A DNA stretch of 43,494 nucleotides from VMCP01 sp964592635. GTDB lineage: Bacteria > Bacteroidota > Bacteroidia > NS11-12g > UBA955. The DNA lies in NCBI GenBank assembly GCA_964592635.1, contig CAZQFZ010000007.1, positions 1-43,494 of the forward strand, read 5' to 3'. Every line of letters begins with the position of its first letter. Position 1 is the first letter of the stretch. Positions 26,901 to 36,147 of this stretch are shown piece after piece. Position numbers and translations under genes: made by a program. Under the pieces are notes generated by a model. That model ran no database searches and was not told the origin of the DNA. It saw only the letters and a list, made by a program, of their open reading frames with translations.

Positions 26901-26952
26901 CAATACTCCAAGCAATCAACAATTTTCCATTTCAATGGGTAATATTTTTTAA
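23938..26952 (+). CDS. Large exported protein: inactive peptidase-like N-terminus and probable outer-membrane barrel
   Basis: I do not recognise a named gene. The 1004-residue protein has a signal peptide (1-22). Residues about 60-310 look like a degenerate peptidase-MA (gluzincin) domain: the stretch KRQIRYSIAQQYLLEYL stands where active enzymes have HExxH, and PPTWLLTGFCNYFS (around Trp198) resembles the conserved P-x-WL-x-G segment. A middle part (about 320-600) has repeating beta-rich segments that may form a propeller. The last 350 residues contain alternating aromatic strands, a glycine-rich GVGGFVRAIPSASRGGTSYF loop and a C-terminal Phe, as in D15/BamA-like barrels. A family of about 1000-residue TolB-like proteins with this order is known in Bacteroidota. 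Expected location is the outer membrane. It lies just before mreB. Confidence 0.6.
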   Translation: MNKRTLLILLYGLLYCSSAWSKYHSFSNDVIIESVKVSENQYTSDKLLIETVITSKKNSLISFKQGVIELIIDQRNPNANHIVMSHLDSYFLIARIALNELNTSLSYKMNDNIRIFISLDDPQKKTNIPAQNSHPPKERQNLISVSNPLISTIYYSIFLGDMKRQIRYSIAQQYLLEYLGGILMREKLNPSSIKPPTWLLTGFCNYFSKAVTFKEFEQFSYLARKGAFQNINFIESVNEELFGTIVWYLFEKEKGRSINGAFWLLLKNANSFESTFYFHFEERFGVWLKNRITEIESMGFHEGRNSDFQIPINRIAISDISVNNRLDTVFIQHRNPNKRKSQRIYINSYRNTDDSVMLSTEQLNLDPPVISAFLNSGNAYLNLYETLKLNILNSKIILTKFLDSTQLFTVIESLICETDTTRVLGIIIHLQHDRIQKLPVKLDTLFDLNFSKEDIDFSDFLLESKQHFSVIRSKGNHSEILHFKLDIGSKKWQAFATSTKGYFYHQLPIPESHEYLEFYFLNNAIHFNVLNKNSDLLRSDTLLKVRYSFDALPFNLLDSNRLNFDSSKLFISQFEFNRFKKGLSKRNRKLSIPSYPTRVEPFRNWNFTESSNYYFSNQELDLFYNSSIPVEKLYNSPVTLFYQGSFQNLLKTSDLRFMAFSNINRRRIGFKIDHSFQGKKWLLNQQLDYRIRQFSLSSINYIRNRSVKYELKIAQDLLIRKSEIWENTFHIKLKNHLDQIIPLNLNERYVDLNMRDLWMQTINLNWTSRMKHHWGRLNTNLFFDLNWENGYTFKSSTSEFGVLSAFESKFRSSIYWGILNFETRLNSRYSLTDYNIFYWLMGNNGWIETNQFDSKSAYVTSFTEPYNFQGVGGFVRAIPSASRGGTSYFNLQSDLSIPISGLIPSYSINGPFLKSIRFFFWGDVGLAFVRGNPFHYQNPYNTLVVNTPNYTLTASANRNPWLSSYGIGVKFNAFNMIIRMEYGRGLVGNTPSNQQFSISMGNIF

Positions 26953-26956
26953 TTTG

Positions 26957-26989
26957 TTGAACATGTGCTTAAATAAAAACGTACTTTTG
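26957..26989 (+). promoter_or_regulatory. Probable promoter of the mreB operon
   Basis: TTG (26957-26959), 22 nt, then TACTTTTG (26982-26989), matching TAnnTTTG. The mreB ATG is at 27018, leaving a leader of about 25 nt. Confidence 0.55.
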
Positions 26990-27017
26990 TGTTTAATTTG
27001 CCTTAGCACAATCATAA

Positions 27018-28043
27018 ATGGGAATTTTTAGTTTTCTTACACAGGAATTAGCAATTGATTTGGGAACTGCCAATACCTTAATCATACACAAAGACAAGGT
27101 GGTTGTTGACGAACCTTCAATTATTGCTCTCGAACGCAATACGGGCAATGTTATAGCGATTGGTCGCGATGCTATGCAAATGTACGGAAAGGAAAACGAA
27201 GGCATCCGTACAATTCGGCCGTTGAAAGATGGAGTTATTGCTGATTTCCAAGCTGCTGAACACATGATTCGGGGCATGATCAAGATGATGAATCAACGTC
27301 AACAATGGATTAGCCCACAACTAAAAATGGTTATTTGCATTCCCTCTGGTATAACCGAAGTGGAAAAAAGGGCAGTGAAAGATAGTGCTGAACGTTCTGG
27401 TGCTAAGGAAGTGTACTTAATTCACGAACCTATGGCAGCTGCAGTAGGTATAGGAATCGATGTTACCCAACCCCAAGGCAATATGATTATTGATATTGGA
27501 GGGGGAACCACTGAGATTGCCATTATAGCTTTGGGAGGGATTGTTTGCGACGAATCGATTCGTGTAGCTGGTGATGAATTCAATTTAGATATTGTTGAAT
27601 ACATGCGCCGTGAGCACAACCTACTTATCGGCGAACGAACCGCAGAAAAGATCAAAATCAATATTGGGAGTGCACTTCAAGAATTGGAAAATCCACCTGA
27701 AGATTATGCAGTTTACGGGAGGGATTTGATGACTGGAATTCCAAAATCCATCAATGTATCATACAACGAAATTGCTCGTGCTCTAGATAAAAGTATCATG
27801 AAAGTGGAAGAAGCTATCCTTCGAGCATTGGAGCAAGCTCCGCCTGAATTAAGTGCCGATATCTTAACCAACGGAATTTGGCTTACAGGGGGTGGTGCGT
27901 TATTACGAGGGTTAGATAAACGTATTTCAAATAAAACCAAATTAAAAGTGAATATAGCCGAAGACCCCTTGCGTGCCGTTGTTAGGGGTACAGGTATTGC
28001 ACTTAAAAATATTGGTAAATTTAAATTCTTAATGTCTGCTTAA
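27018..28043 (+). CDS. mreB: Rod shape-determining protein MreB
   Basis: MreB is the bacterial actin homologue that forms membrane-bound filaments and directs wall synthesis along the cell side. The 341-residue length is normal. Actin-fold ATP motifs are clear: LAIDLGTANTLI (residues 11-22, phosphate 1), IIDIGGGTTEIAIIALGGI (phosphate 2), and TGGGALLRGLD (adenosine). LIHEPMAAAVGIGID and GERTAEKIKINIGSA are MreB hallmarks. The N-terminal MGIFSFLTQE could be the amphipathic membrane-binding segment. It is the first gene of the five-gene rod operon, 52 nt before mreC. Confidence 0.97.
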   Translation: MGIFSFLTQELAIDLGTANTLIIHKDKVVVDEPSIIALERNTGNVIAIGRDAMQMYGKENEGIRTIRPLKDGVIADFQAAEHMIRGMIKMMNQRQQWISPQLKMVICIPSGITEVEKRAVKDSAERSGAKEVYLIHEPMAAAVGIGIDVTQPQGNMIIDIGGGTTEIAIIALGGIVCDESIRVAGDEFNLDIVEYMRREHNLLIGERTAEKIKINIGSALQELENPPEDYAVYGRDLMTGIPKSINVSYNEIARALDKSIMKVEEAILRALEQAPPELSADILTNGIWLTGGGALLRGLDKRISNKTKLKVNIAEDPLRAVVRGTGIALKNIGKFKFLMSA

Positions 28044-28095
28044 ACTTTCATCTAACCAAAGATAAAAGCAAAAGCAATTAAACCAAAAATCAATC

Positions 28096-28965
28096 ATGTG
28101 GATATTATTACGATGGATTAAGTTAAATTCATATCCACTTTTCGCATTATTTTTATTTGGCTTTTCGGTAAATCAAGTACTCAGATACCACATATATCAA
28201 CATTCCTTTTATTTTAAAAGTAGTACCGCATTTTTCAGAGGTATTGATCGATTTAAATCGAATGTAACGGAATTTGTAAACTTGAAACAAGAAAACATAG
28301 CTTTGCAAAACGAGAATATTGCTTTAAGAAGCCAACTCAAAATCAACGAGTACTCCTACAACCAATTCAGAGATACGCAATTTATCGACTCAATTAATTC
28401 AAAATATCCGAAATTTACCACAGCTTATAGTTATGTCACCGCTAAAGTAATTCGAAATTCTACCAATGCAGCGGATAACTTTTTCTATATCAACCATGGA
28501 ATAAATCAAGGAATTGAACCTGGAATGGCCGTAATTAGCCCCACCGGAATTGTCGGGGTTATAATAAATTGTAGTGACAATTTCTCAAGAGGAATGTCGC
28601 TGTTAAATACGAAATTTGAAATCACTTCATACATTGCACAGATGGATTTGCGTCAGGGGGTGGTTAAATGGGATGGTAAATCAAGCAATTATGCAGAGCT
28701 TTTAGAAATCAATCGAATAGAACCGATAAAGAAAGGAATGAAAGTATTTACGAGTAACTATTCCTCGATTTTCCCTCCTAATATTCCAATTGGCACCATC
28801 GATTATATTGATCCCAATTCAAAATCAAATTACCACAATATTCGTTTAAAATTGGCTGCTGATTTTAGCCGTTTAGACAACGTATATTGTATAAAATATA
28901 AATTCAAGAACGAAGTTGACTCTCTCAATATTTCATTAAACGCACCGTCCAATAGTCATGATTGA
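28096..28965 (+). CDS. mreC: Rod shape-determining protein MreC
   Basis: MreC is a bitopic inner-membrane protein whose periplasmic part links MreB and MreD to PBP2. This one has 289 residues: a membrane segment at about 14-30, a coiled coil at about 62-86 (NLKQENIALQNENIALRSQL), and a beta-barrel-like periplasmic part with FYINHGINQGIEPGMAVISPTGIVG and a TSNYSSIFPPNIPIGTI segment typical of the family. The stop codon overlaps mreD by 8 nt, which suggests translational coupling. Confidence 0.92.
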   Translation: MWILLRWIKLNSYPLFALFLFGFSVNQVLRYHIYQHSFYFKSSTAFFRGIDRFKSNVTEFVNLKQENIALQNENIALRSQLKINEYSYNQFRDTQFIDSINSKYPKFTTAYSYVTAKVIRNSTNAADNFFYINHGINQGIEPGMAVISPTGIVGVIINCSDNFSRGMSLLNTKFEITSYIAQMDLRQGVVKWDGKSSNYAELLEINRIEPIKKGMKVFTSNYSSIFPPNIPIGTIDYIDPNSKSNYHNIRLKLAADFSRLDNVYCIKYKFKNEVDSLNISLNAPSNSHD

Positions 28966-29464
28966 GTTTATCAAATTATTTTTGATCGGAATTACCATTG
29001 CTATCATTCAAGCATTTATAATTCAAGAGGTGGATATGGGATTTTGGATGAGACCCATGCCCTATGTTTTGCTTTTTCTCATAATCCCGATTAACGTAAA
29101 TAAATATTTGCAATTGGTTGTGGCTTTTATTTTTGGCACTTTTATAGATTTATTATCGGGATCTTTCGGAACTCATGCCGCAAGTTCTGTATTTTTGGTA
29201 TTCGCCAAACATATCACAGATAAACGCTTTGTTGATTTTGACTCCATTCAATTACAAGGTGAAACCTATATTAATGTTGACACTAAGGGGCAATTGTTCT
29301 TCTCGTATTATACCTTATCCTTGATATTCTTTCATCATTTCATGTTCTTTGCCCTCGATTTTTTTGAATGGATTCGGATATTTCGAATTCTAGGTACTTC
29401 ACTTGTTTCCACAATTGGCACTTATTTGCTTGTTTTGTTATTCAAATCCATATTCAAAAGATAA
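28958..29464 (+). CDS. mreD: Rod shape-determining protein MreD
   Basis: MreD is a small integral membrane protein of the elongasome. The 168 residues hold about five hydrophobic segments (near 1-20, 26-45, 47-72, 110-135 and 142-165), with the family-type FIFGTFIDLLSGSFGTHAASSVF around residues 50-75. Sequence conservation in MreD is low, and position between mreC and mrdA is a main support. The start lies inside the 3' end of mreC, and the next gene starts 15 nt after its stop. Confidence 0.88.
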   Translation: MIEFIKLFLIGITIAIIQAFIIQEVDMGFWMRPMPYVLLFLIIPINVNKYLQLVVAFIFGTFIDLLSGSFGTHAASSVFLVFAKHITDKRFVDFDSIQLQGETYINVDTKGQLFFSYYTLSLIFFHHFMFFALDFFEWIRIFRILGTSLVSTIGTYLLVLLFKSIFKR

Positions 29465-29479
29465 CTTTATCGTAACAGT

Positions 29480-31327
29480 ATGTACGACATTCACAAGCAG
29501 AGGTATAAAACATTCATTTTTATTTTTGTTGTTTTCTTTCTGATTTTTATAGTAAAAATTGGAAGCTTACAGTTATTAAACTCTGAATATCAAGAAAAAG
29601 CAATAAATAATGCCCTAAATAAAATCACATTATATCCAGCTCGGTCTGTTATATACGATAGAAATAAAAAAATCATTGCTAAAAATTTGGTGATGTACGA
29701 TTTATTCATCTTCCCAAAAGATATTGAATCCAACAACCGCAATTTTATTTGCAATGTTCTAGAGATTGATACTTCTAAATACAACAAACTATTGTTAGAA
29801 GCTTGGATTAAATCAAGAAAACGACAAAAAAACAATGCCTACAATCGCTCGGCTTTATTTTTTTCGAATCTCACCGAAAGACAATACACCATTATTCGTG
29901 AAAACTTATACCGCTTAAAAGGGTTTTATATTGAACCCAGAACCGATAGGTCCTATGAGATTGATGGAGGGGCTCATGCCTTCGGATATTTGGGGGAAGC
30001 GTCTGAGGAATTATTAAAAAGAGATGTTTATTATCAACCAGGCGACTTGGTTGGAATTACTGGTATTGAAAAATACTATGAACCTTATATGCGAGGTAAA
30101 AAAGGCATACGCACAGTTTGGCAAGACCGAACGTATCGTGAACGCGGAGTAGTAAACGACAATTCCTTCAACTACCCCGCAATTGCTGGACCTGATTTTA
30201 TCAGTTCCATAGATTTAGAACTACAACAATATGCGGAACAACTTCTCTCAGGAAAAAGAGGCTCTGTGGTGGCCATTGAACCCAATTCCGGTGAAGTATT
30301 GGCCTTTGTTAATAAGCCCGATTACAATCCCAATGACTTAATTGGACAAGGTAGAAATAAAGAATTTCGCAAAATGCTTGTCGATCCCAAAAAACCATTG
30401 TATAACCGAGCAGTAAAAGGAGTGTATCCTCCAGGGAGTACCGTAAAAACTGTATTAGCACTGATAGGTTTGCAAGAAGGTGTCATTGTCCCTGAGTCGC
30501 GAAAAGGCTGTGGTGGCGGTTATCGAATGGGGAGTATCACAGTGGGTTGTCACCCACATGGTGGGCCTTTGGATTTAGAAGGTTCTATACAAATTTCTTG
30601 CAACAGTTATTATTGTGCACTTTTCAGAGAAATTATTGACAATCCCAAGTACTCAAACGTGCAAAAAGGGTATGAACAGTTGGCTAAACATTGGCGTAGT
30701 TTTGGTTTAGGAGAACCCACTGGAATAGATTTATTGGGCGAATCTGGTGGAAATATCCCCAGTGTAGAGCAATTGAGTCGCAGACATGGACCAAAATGGA
30801 GATCTTCTATGGTAATTTCATTGGGTATTGGACAAGGAGAAATCTTATTAACGCCATTGCAGTTGGCTAACATTGCAGCTATTTTAGCAAATCGAGGATT
30901 CTATTACACTCCGCATATCGTGAAATCAATCAATGGTATTCGGGATGTACAATGGGAAAAACAATTCAAAACAAAACACTACACAACCATTAACAAATCT
31001 CATTTCGAAACCGTAATTGCTGGCATGTCGAAAGTCGTGCAACCAGGTGGAACAGCATTCGCTGCTGCAATTAATAATATTGAAATCTGCGGAAAAACTG
31101 GAACGGCACAAAATCCGCATGGTAAAGACCATTCATTATTCATTGCATTTGCACCTAAAGAAAATCCCCAAATTGCCATAGCAGTGATTGTAGAAAATGG
31201 TGGCTATGGAGCTACATATGCAGCTCCAATTGCGACATTGATGATTGAAAAATACTTGAAACATCCTCCCATATCATCAAAACCTGCCATGGAAAAACGA
31301 ATCTTAGAAACCATTCTCGATTTTTAA
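29480..31327 (+). CDS. mrdA: Penicillin-binding protein 2 (elongation transpeptidase)
   Basis: PBP2 cross-links new peptidoglycan during side-wall growth, on the periplasmic side of the inner membrane. The protein has 615 residues: a cytoplasmic tip, one membrane helix (about 12-31), a dimerisation or pedestal domain (about 50-220, with YEIDGGAHAFGYLGEAS and PGDLVGITGIEKYYEPYMRG), and the transpeptidase domain. Catalytic motifs are SxxK (Ser320-Lys323 in PPGSTVKTV), SxN (Ser373-Asn375 in SCNSYYC) and KTG (Lys539 in CGKTGTAQNPHG). It ends 1 nt before rodA, its glycosyltransferase partner. Confidence 0.95.
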   Translation: MYDIHKQRYKTFIFIFVVFFLIFIVKIGSLQLLNSEYQEKAINNALNKITLYPARSVIYDRNKKIIAKNLVMYDLFIFPKDIESNNRNFICNVLEIDTSKYNKLLLEAWIKSRKRQKNNAYNRSALFFSNLTERQYTIIRENLYRLKGFYIEPRTDRSYEIDGGAHAFGYLGEASEELLKRDVYYQPGDLVGITGIEKYYEPYMRGKKGIRTVWQDRTYRERGVVNDNSFNYPAIAGPDFISSIDLELQQYAEQLLSGKRGSVVAIEPNSGEVLAFVNKPDYNPNDLIGQGRNKEFRKMLVDPKKPLYNRAVKGVYPPGSTVKTVLALIGLQEGVIVPESRKGCGGGYRMGSITVGCHPHGGPLDLEGSIQISCNSYYCALFREIIDNPKYSNVQKGYEQLAKHWRSFGLGEPTGIDLLGESGGNIPSVEQLSRRHGPKWRSSMVISLGIGQGEILLTPLQLANIAAILANRGFYYTPHIVKSINGIRDVQWEKQFKTKHYTTINKSHFETVIAGMSKVVQPGGTAFAAAINNIEICGKTGTAQNPHGKDHSLFIAFAPKENPQIAIAVIVENGGYGATYAAPIATLMIEKYLKHPPISSKPAMEKRILETILDF

Positions 31328-31328
31328 T

Positions 31329-32600
31329 ATGCCAAGTTCACGAAAATTATCCCAAATCAACCGCATGGATTCGGTGGCTATTGGCTTGTTCACTATTTTG
31401 GTTATCATTGGTTTTGTCAATATATATTCGGTTACTTCTGATGTAAATCAAGATGGTTTTCAACTTTCGGCTATTGCATCGCGTCAGTTGATTTGGATTG
31501 CTGGTTCAGCTTTGATTATTCTAACTATCGCATTTGCCAATGTAGTTTTAATTGAATATTTATCTTACTACGTTTATGGTCTAATCATTTTACTCAATAT
31601 CTTAGTATTATTCATTGGAAAAGAGGTGGCTGGTGCCAAATCTTGGTTTGGTTTCGGGGGATTTGGAATTCAACCTTCCGAATTTGCTAAAATTGCAACT
31701 AGCATGGCCTTAGCAAAATTTCTCGGTGGTTATGGAATGCGTTTTAAGGGATGGAAGAATATTTTTATTTCTCTCTCGATATTTCTTACCCCCTTGATTT
31801 TGGTACTTTATCAAAATGATACTGGAAGTGCATTGGTTTATTTATCGTTCTTTTTGGTCTTGTACCGCGAAGGTCTTCCCGGTTCCATACTTCTTATTTC
31901 TGTTTGGATAGGCTTGCTTTCGATCATTTCAATTTATTTGAACAGCTTGAATATTTCTTTCGGTTATCTTTACGGAATTTTACTTGGCTTAAGCAGCATA
32001 CTCATTTATTTTGGTCGCAAAAACAAGCAATTTGTTTTACTCATTTTAGCCATAGCCATAGGCAGTTCCTTGTTTTCGGGTGTAGTTGGATATGCTTATA
32101 AAAAAGTGTTTAAATGGTACCAAAAGGATCGAATCGAAATAGTTTTGGGACTTAAAGAAGACAAAAAAGGAATTGGATATAATCTCGAACAATCGAAAAT
32201 TGCCATTGGAGCTGGACAAATTGCTGGGCGAGGGTTCATGAATGGTTCTCAAACTAAAATGGGGTTCGTTCCGGCTCAATACACCGATTTTATTTTCTGT
32301 ACCATCGGCGAAGAATGGGGTTTTCTCGGTGTTACTTTCTTTTTTGGAATTTATCTTATGCTCTTACTTCGTCTGGTATTTTTAGCCGAACGACAAAGTG
32401 ATGCCTACGGCCGTATTTTAGGTTACAGTGCAGCATCTATCCTGTTTTTTCATTGGTTTGTAAATGTAGGTATGACCATCGGATTGGTTCCAGTAATTGG
32501 TATTCCTTTGCCCTTTATCTCTTTCGGGGGAAGTAGTTTATGGGGCTTCACCTTCTTACTTTTCGTTTTCTTGCGATACGACCAGGTGAGAAAATCATAA
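31329..32600 (+). CDS. rodA: Peptidoglycan glycosyltransferase RodA
   Basis: RodA is the SEDS-family enzyme that polymerises lipid II with PBP2. The 423 residues hold about ten membrane segments. Family motifs are present: GAKSWFGFGGFGIQPSEFAKIA, LEQSKIAIGAGQIAGRGFMNG, PAQYTDFIFCTIGEEWGFLG (with the catalytic Asp320 in TDF) and GIPLPFISFGGSSLWGF. Between the mid-protein helices there is a hydrophilic loop (KKVFKWYQKDRIEIVLGLKE) which is common in RodA. It starts 1 nt after mrdA, so the two are surely co-expressed. Confidence 0.95.
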   Translation: MPSSRKLSQINRMDSVAIGLFTILVIIGFVNIYSVTSDVNQDGFQLSAIASRQLIWIAGSALIILTIAFANVVLIEYLSYYVYGLIILLNILVLFIGKEVAGAKSWFGFGGFGIQPSEFAKIATSMALAKFLGGYGMRFKGWKNIFISLSIFLTPLILVLYQNDTGSALVYLSFFLVLYREGLPGSILLISVWIGLLSIISIYLNSLNISFGYLYGILLGLSSILIYFGRKNKQFVLLILAIAIGSSLFSGVVGYAYKKVFKWYQKDRIEIVLGLKEDKKGIGYNLEQSKIAIGAGQIAGRGFMNGSQTKMGFVPAQYTDFIFCTIGEEWGFLGVTFFFGIYLMLLLRLVFLAERQSDAYGRILGYSAASILFFHWFVNVGMTIGLVPVIGIPLPFISFGGSSLWGFTFLLFVFLRYDQVRKS

Positions 32601-32621
32601 ATTAATTCTATTTTCGCAAAT

Positions 32622-35600
32622 ATGAAAAATATCAACCGCAATTTGTTGTGGCTACTATTGTTAGGTGCCTTTTTTTCCAATTGCTCAGATTCAAATTCTG
32701 ATAGCAACGAAGAAACCATCTTTGAAAGTATTTCAGCCGACGAATCGGGTATTAAATTCATCAATATTGTACCTGAAAATGATTCTCTCAATCAATTTAC
32801 CTATCATTATTTATTCAATGGTGCTGGTGTTGCAATGGGTGATATTAATAACGATGGATTAAACGACCTATATTTTGCTTCAAACTCAGGTAGTTCAGCG
32901 CTGTATCTGAATAAAGGTGATTTCAAATTTGAAGATATTACGCTAAGCTCAGGAGTCGGTACCAATCAATGGATGACCGGTGTATATATGGTGGATATCA
33001 ATAATGATGGACTCTTGGACATATATGTTTGTAGCAGCGGGCCGTCAAAATCCCCAGAAAAGAAAAAAAATAAACTTTTCATCAATAAAGGCAACTTGAA
33101 GTTTTCAGAAGAATCTGAAAAATGGAATTTGGCCAATTCAGGAAACACCAGTTGTGCTGCCTTTTTCGATTTTGATGCTGATGGCGACCTAGATGTTTAC
33201 ATTGGTAATCACGCCGAAAAGTATTGGTCAGATATCAATGTTCCCTTCCAAAAAACCCTTAAAATGGACCCCACATCACGTCAGCAATTTCTAAGAAATG
33301 ATGGTAATACGTTTACAGATATCACCGAATCGGCCGGTATGTTGGCCATGGGTTATTGCTTAAGTGCTACCCCTGCAGACTATAACGGTGATGGGTTAAT
33401 GGATTTGTATGTTTGTAATGACTATCACATTCCCGATTATTTTTATATAAATCAAGGAAATGGTACTTTCTCGGATCAATGCAATTCATCCTTCAAACAC
33501 ATTTCAAACAATTCAATGGGTAGCGACGTTTCGGATGTTAATAACGATGGCCGAATTGATTTGTTAACCTTGGACATGTTGCCCGAAAGTCCCAAAAGAT
33601 TTATGACCCTATTAGGTCCGCGTGATTACGACTTTGTTACTGTTAGTAAGAAAAACAACTACGGAAAACAGTACATGAAGAACGTTTTGCAAATCAACAT
33701 GGGCGATGGTAAATTTTCTGATCAAAGTTATCTGTATGGTATTGCCAGAACCGATTGGAGTTGGTCGCCACTTTTCTGTGATTTTAATAATGATGGATTC
33801 CAAGATTTATTTGTTACCAACGGTTATTATCGGGATGTAACCAATTTGGATTTTGTATTGTATCAAAATAGAAAAGAGCAAACTAAAGGAGGAAAAGTTA
33901 CACATAAAGAAGTATTGGAAAAGTTACCTTTTGAAAAATTAGTTAATTATCTTTATATTAACAATAATGGTCAAGGATTTAGCAATAAAGCATTGGAAGC
34001 CGGTACTTCAGAGCCAACATTGAGCACGGGTTCAGCATATGGCGATTTAAATAACGATGGTCAAATAGATTTGGTTGTTTGCAATCAAGGAGATGTTCCT
34101 TTGATTTATAAAAATAAAATAGCCACAGACAATTTCTTCAATTTGAAAATCAAATCAAAATCCAATAAATCAACTGAAGGAACAAAAGTTTTTGTAAAGG
34201 ATAAAAGTCAGATTCGATTGTTTGAAAAATCTCCAATTAAAGGTTATTTAAGTTCCTCGGATCAGTTAATACATATTGGTTTTAATCGCGAAAATCCGGT
34301 AGAATTTATCGAAATCGTTTTACTCAATGGAAAAGTAAAAAAACTCAATGCCAATGAATTAAAACAAGGCAAAACCACAGAAATTGATATCGATCAATTT
34401 AATTCTGGTAAAAGTGAACTGTTAGTTTTAAGTAAATCAAAACATGCACTCTTAATAGAAGAAAATGAAGATGTTTTATCCTTTAAACATGAAGACCAAG
34501 AAACGCCAGATTTTAAACGTGAGCCTCTTCTGCCCCATCGTTTTACCATGCTAGGTCCAGGTTTAACCACCGGAGATGTCAATAATGATGGCCTTTTGGA
34601 CGCGTTTATAGGAAATGCATCAGGTAGTTCTGGGTCAAAATTGTACCTACAACAAAAGAATGGAAAATTCACTTTAGCTACCTCCCAACCTTGGAAAAAC
34701 CTTACCGCCGATATAACAGGTAGTCTTCTTTTTGATATGGATAATGATGGCGATTTAGACTTGTACGTAGCTGCAGGCGGAAGTGAATTTTCTTGGCCTA
34801 ATAGTAATTATTTGCATCATTTATACGAAAATAAAGGACAAGGTAATTTCATAGAAAAAACAGGTGGTTTGCCTAAGGTTATAGGAAGCTCTAGTTCAGT
34901 AACGGCAGGCGACTATGACAACGACGGGGATTTGGATTTATTTGTTGCTGGTAGGGTGCTACCCAACTACTATCCTATTGTAGAAATTCGCAGTTATTTA
35001 TTGAGAAATGATAAGGGAAAGTTTACAGACGTTACTGAATCGGTTGTCCCAGATTTATTTATGCCAGGAATGATCAGCGAAGCGATTTTCACAGATTATA
35101 ATAACGATAACAAATTGGATTTGATGCTTGTAGGCGAATATACGCCAATCGTTTTTATGAAAAACGTAGGTGGCAAATTTGTGAATGCCACAGAAGAAGT
35201 TGGTACAATTAAGTATTCTGGATGGTATAATAGTATCGCACCCATAGATATTGACAATGATGGTGATTTGGATTACGTAGTGGGTAATAAAGGAACTAAT
35301 TCTTTCATCTGTGCACGTCAAAGCGAACCCGTTACCATTTATTGGGCAGATGTTGATAAAAACGGAAGACATGATTTCTTTTTGAGTTATTTAAAAAATG
35401 GTCAAGAATACCCCATGTATCAAATGGATGAAATGGTTGTTGCATTCCCAAGTTTCTTAAATAAGAAATTCACCAATTATACGGCATTTGGAGGTCAAAC
35501 CATGCTAGATATTTTTGGAGAAGAAAATCTTAAAGAAAATAGAATGTTTGCCAATGAGTTTCAACATTTGTTATTGATTAACAATGGAGGTGCATTTTCT

Positions 35601-36113
35601 GTAAACCCATTGCCGTTTGAATCACAGTTAGGCCCAATCAATGGTATGCAAGTGGCAGATATTAACCAAGATGGATACGACGATATTTTGTGTATTGGCA
35701 ACAACAGTTATACCCGCGTTACTCATGGACCAGATGATGCTCTATATGGTGGAGTTTTGATGAATTCTGCGGGCAAATTATCATGGAAAAACGGTACTGA
35801 TATAGGTTTCAATGTTTCTGGGGATGGAAGGGCGTTAGGTTGGGTAAATCAACCAAATAATGATATTCGCTTTATTGCCACACAAAATAATGCAAAAGCA
35901 AAAGTATTCAAATCGAATAAACCATTTAAATACGTAAAAGCGCCTTCTAAAGCGTCTTACGCAATTTGCGAAACTAAAAACGGAAATAAGAAAAAAGTCT
36001 ATTTGGGTTATGGAAGTGGTTATTTAACTTGTAGTTATCCGGGGGTATTGAATAATCCATCAATTAAAGCCATTGTTTTTTACGATAAAGACGGAAACAT
36101 TTTGAAAAATTAA
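32622..36113 (+). CDS. FG-GAP/VCBS repeat lipoprotein of the CRTAC1 family with ASPIC/UnbV domain
   Basis: This 1163-residue lipoprotein has its lipid Cys at 21 (LGAFFSNC). It holds at least 14 calcium-binding DxNxDGxxD-type loops, for example DINNDGLND, DFDADGDLD, DYNGDGLMD and DVNNDGRID, spread over two integrin-like beta-propellers. Between them at about residues 520-570 is an ASPIC/UnbV-like segment (GYLSSSDQLIHIGF, then NGKVKKL). Family members are surface or periplasmic proteins of unknown ligand in Bacteroidota. The gene begins 21 nt after rodA, so read-through from the rod operon is possible; a near-consensus TATTTTCG sits at 32609-32616. It is followed by a small protein gene and a haloperoxidase-like gene. 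Confidence 0.85.
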   Translation: MKNINRNLLWLLLLGAFFSNCSDSNSDSNEETIFESISADESGIKFINIVPENDSLNQFTYHYLFNGAGVAMGDINNDGLNDLYFASNSGSSALYLNKGDFKFEDITLSSGVGTNQWMTGVYMVDINNDGLLDIYVCSSGPSKSPEKKKNKLFINKGNLKFSEESEKWNLANSGNTSCAAFFDFDADGDLDVYIGNHAEKYWSDINVPFQKTLKMDPTSRQQFLRNDGNTFTDITESAGMLAMGYCLSATPADYNGDGLMDLYVCNDYHIPDYFYINQGNGTFSDQCNSSFKHISNNSMGSDVSDVNNDGRIDLLTLDMLPESPKRFMTLLGPRDYDFVTVSKKNNYGKQYMKNVLQINMGDGKFSDQSYLYGIARTDWSWSPLFCDFNNDGFQDLFVTNGYYRDVTNLDFVLYQNRKEQTKGGKVTHKEVLEKLPFEKLVNYLYINNNGQGFSNKALEAGTSEPTLSTGSAYGDLNNDGQIDLVVCNQGDVPLIYKNKIATDNFFNLKIKSKSNKSTEGTKVFVKDKSQIRLFEKSPIKGYLSSSDQLIHIGFNRENPVEFIEIVLLNGKVKKLNANELKQGKTTEIDIDQFNSGKSELLVLSKSKHALLIEENEDVLSFKHEDQETPDFKREPLLPHRFTMLGPGLTTGDVNNDGLLDAFIGNASGSSGSKLYLQQKNGKFTLATSQPWKNLTADITGSLLFDMDNDGDLDLYVAAGGSEFSWPNSNYLHHLYENKGQGNFIEKTGGLPKVIGSSSSVTAGDYDNDGDLDLFVAGRVLPNYYPIVEIRSYLLRNDKGKFTDVTESVVPDLFMPGMISEAIFTDYNNDNKLDLMLVGEYTPIVFMKNVGGKFVNATEEVGTIKYSGWYNSIAPIDIDNDGDLDYVVGNKGTNSFICARQSEPVTIYWADVDKNGRHDFFLSYLKNGQEYPMYQMDEMVVAFPSFLNKKFTNYTAFGGQTMLDIFGEENLKENRMFANEFQHLLLINNGGAFSVNPLPFESQLGPINGMQVADINQDGYDDILCIGNNSYTRVTHGPDDALYGGVLMNSAGKLSWKNGTDIGFNVSGDGRALGWVNQPNNDIRFIATQNNAKAKVFKSNKPFKYVKAPSKASYAICETKNGNKKKVYLGYGSGYLTCSYPGVLNNPSIKAIVFYDKDGNILKN

Positions 36114-36131
36114 TATTTACAGTTATATTTG
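36101..36131 (+). promoter_or_regulatory. Consensus Bacteroidota promoter of the small basic protein gene
   Basis: TTTG (36101-36104), exactly 19 nt, then TATATTTG (36124-36131): the best match to the consensus in this window. The -33 element lies inside the last codons of the FG-GAP gene. The start codon follows 16 nt after the box. Confidence 0.7.
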
Positions 36132-36147
36132 CAGAAATTTATTTGTT

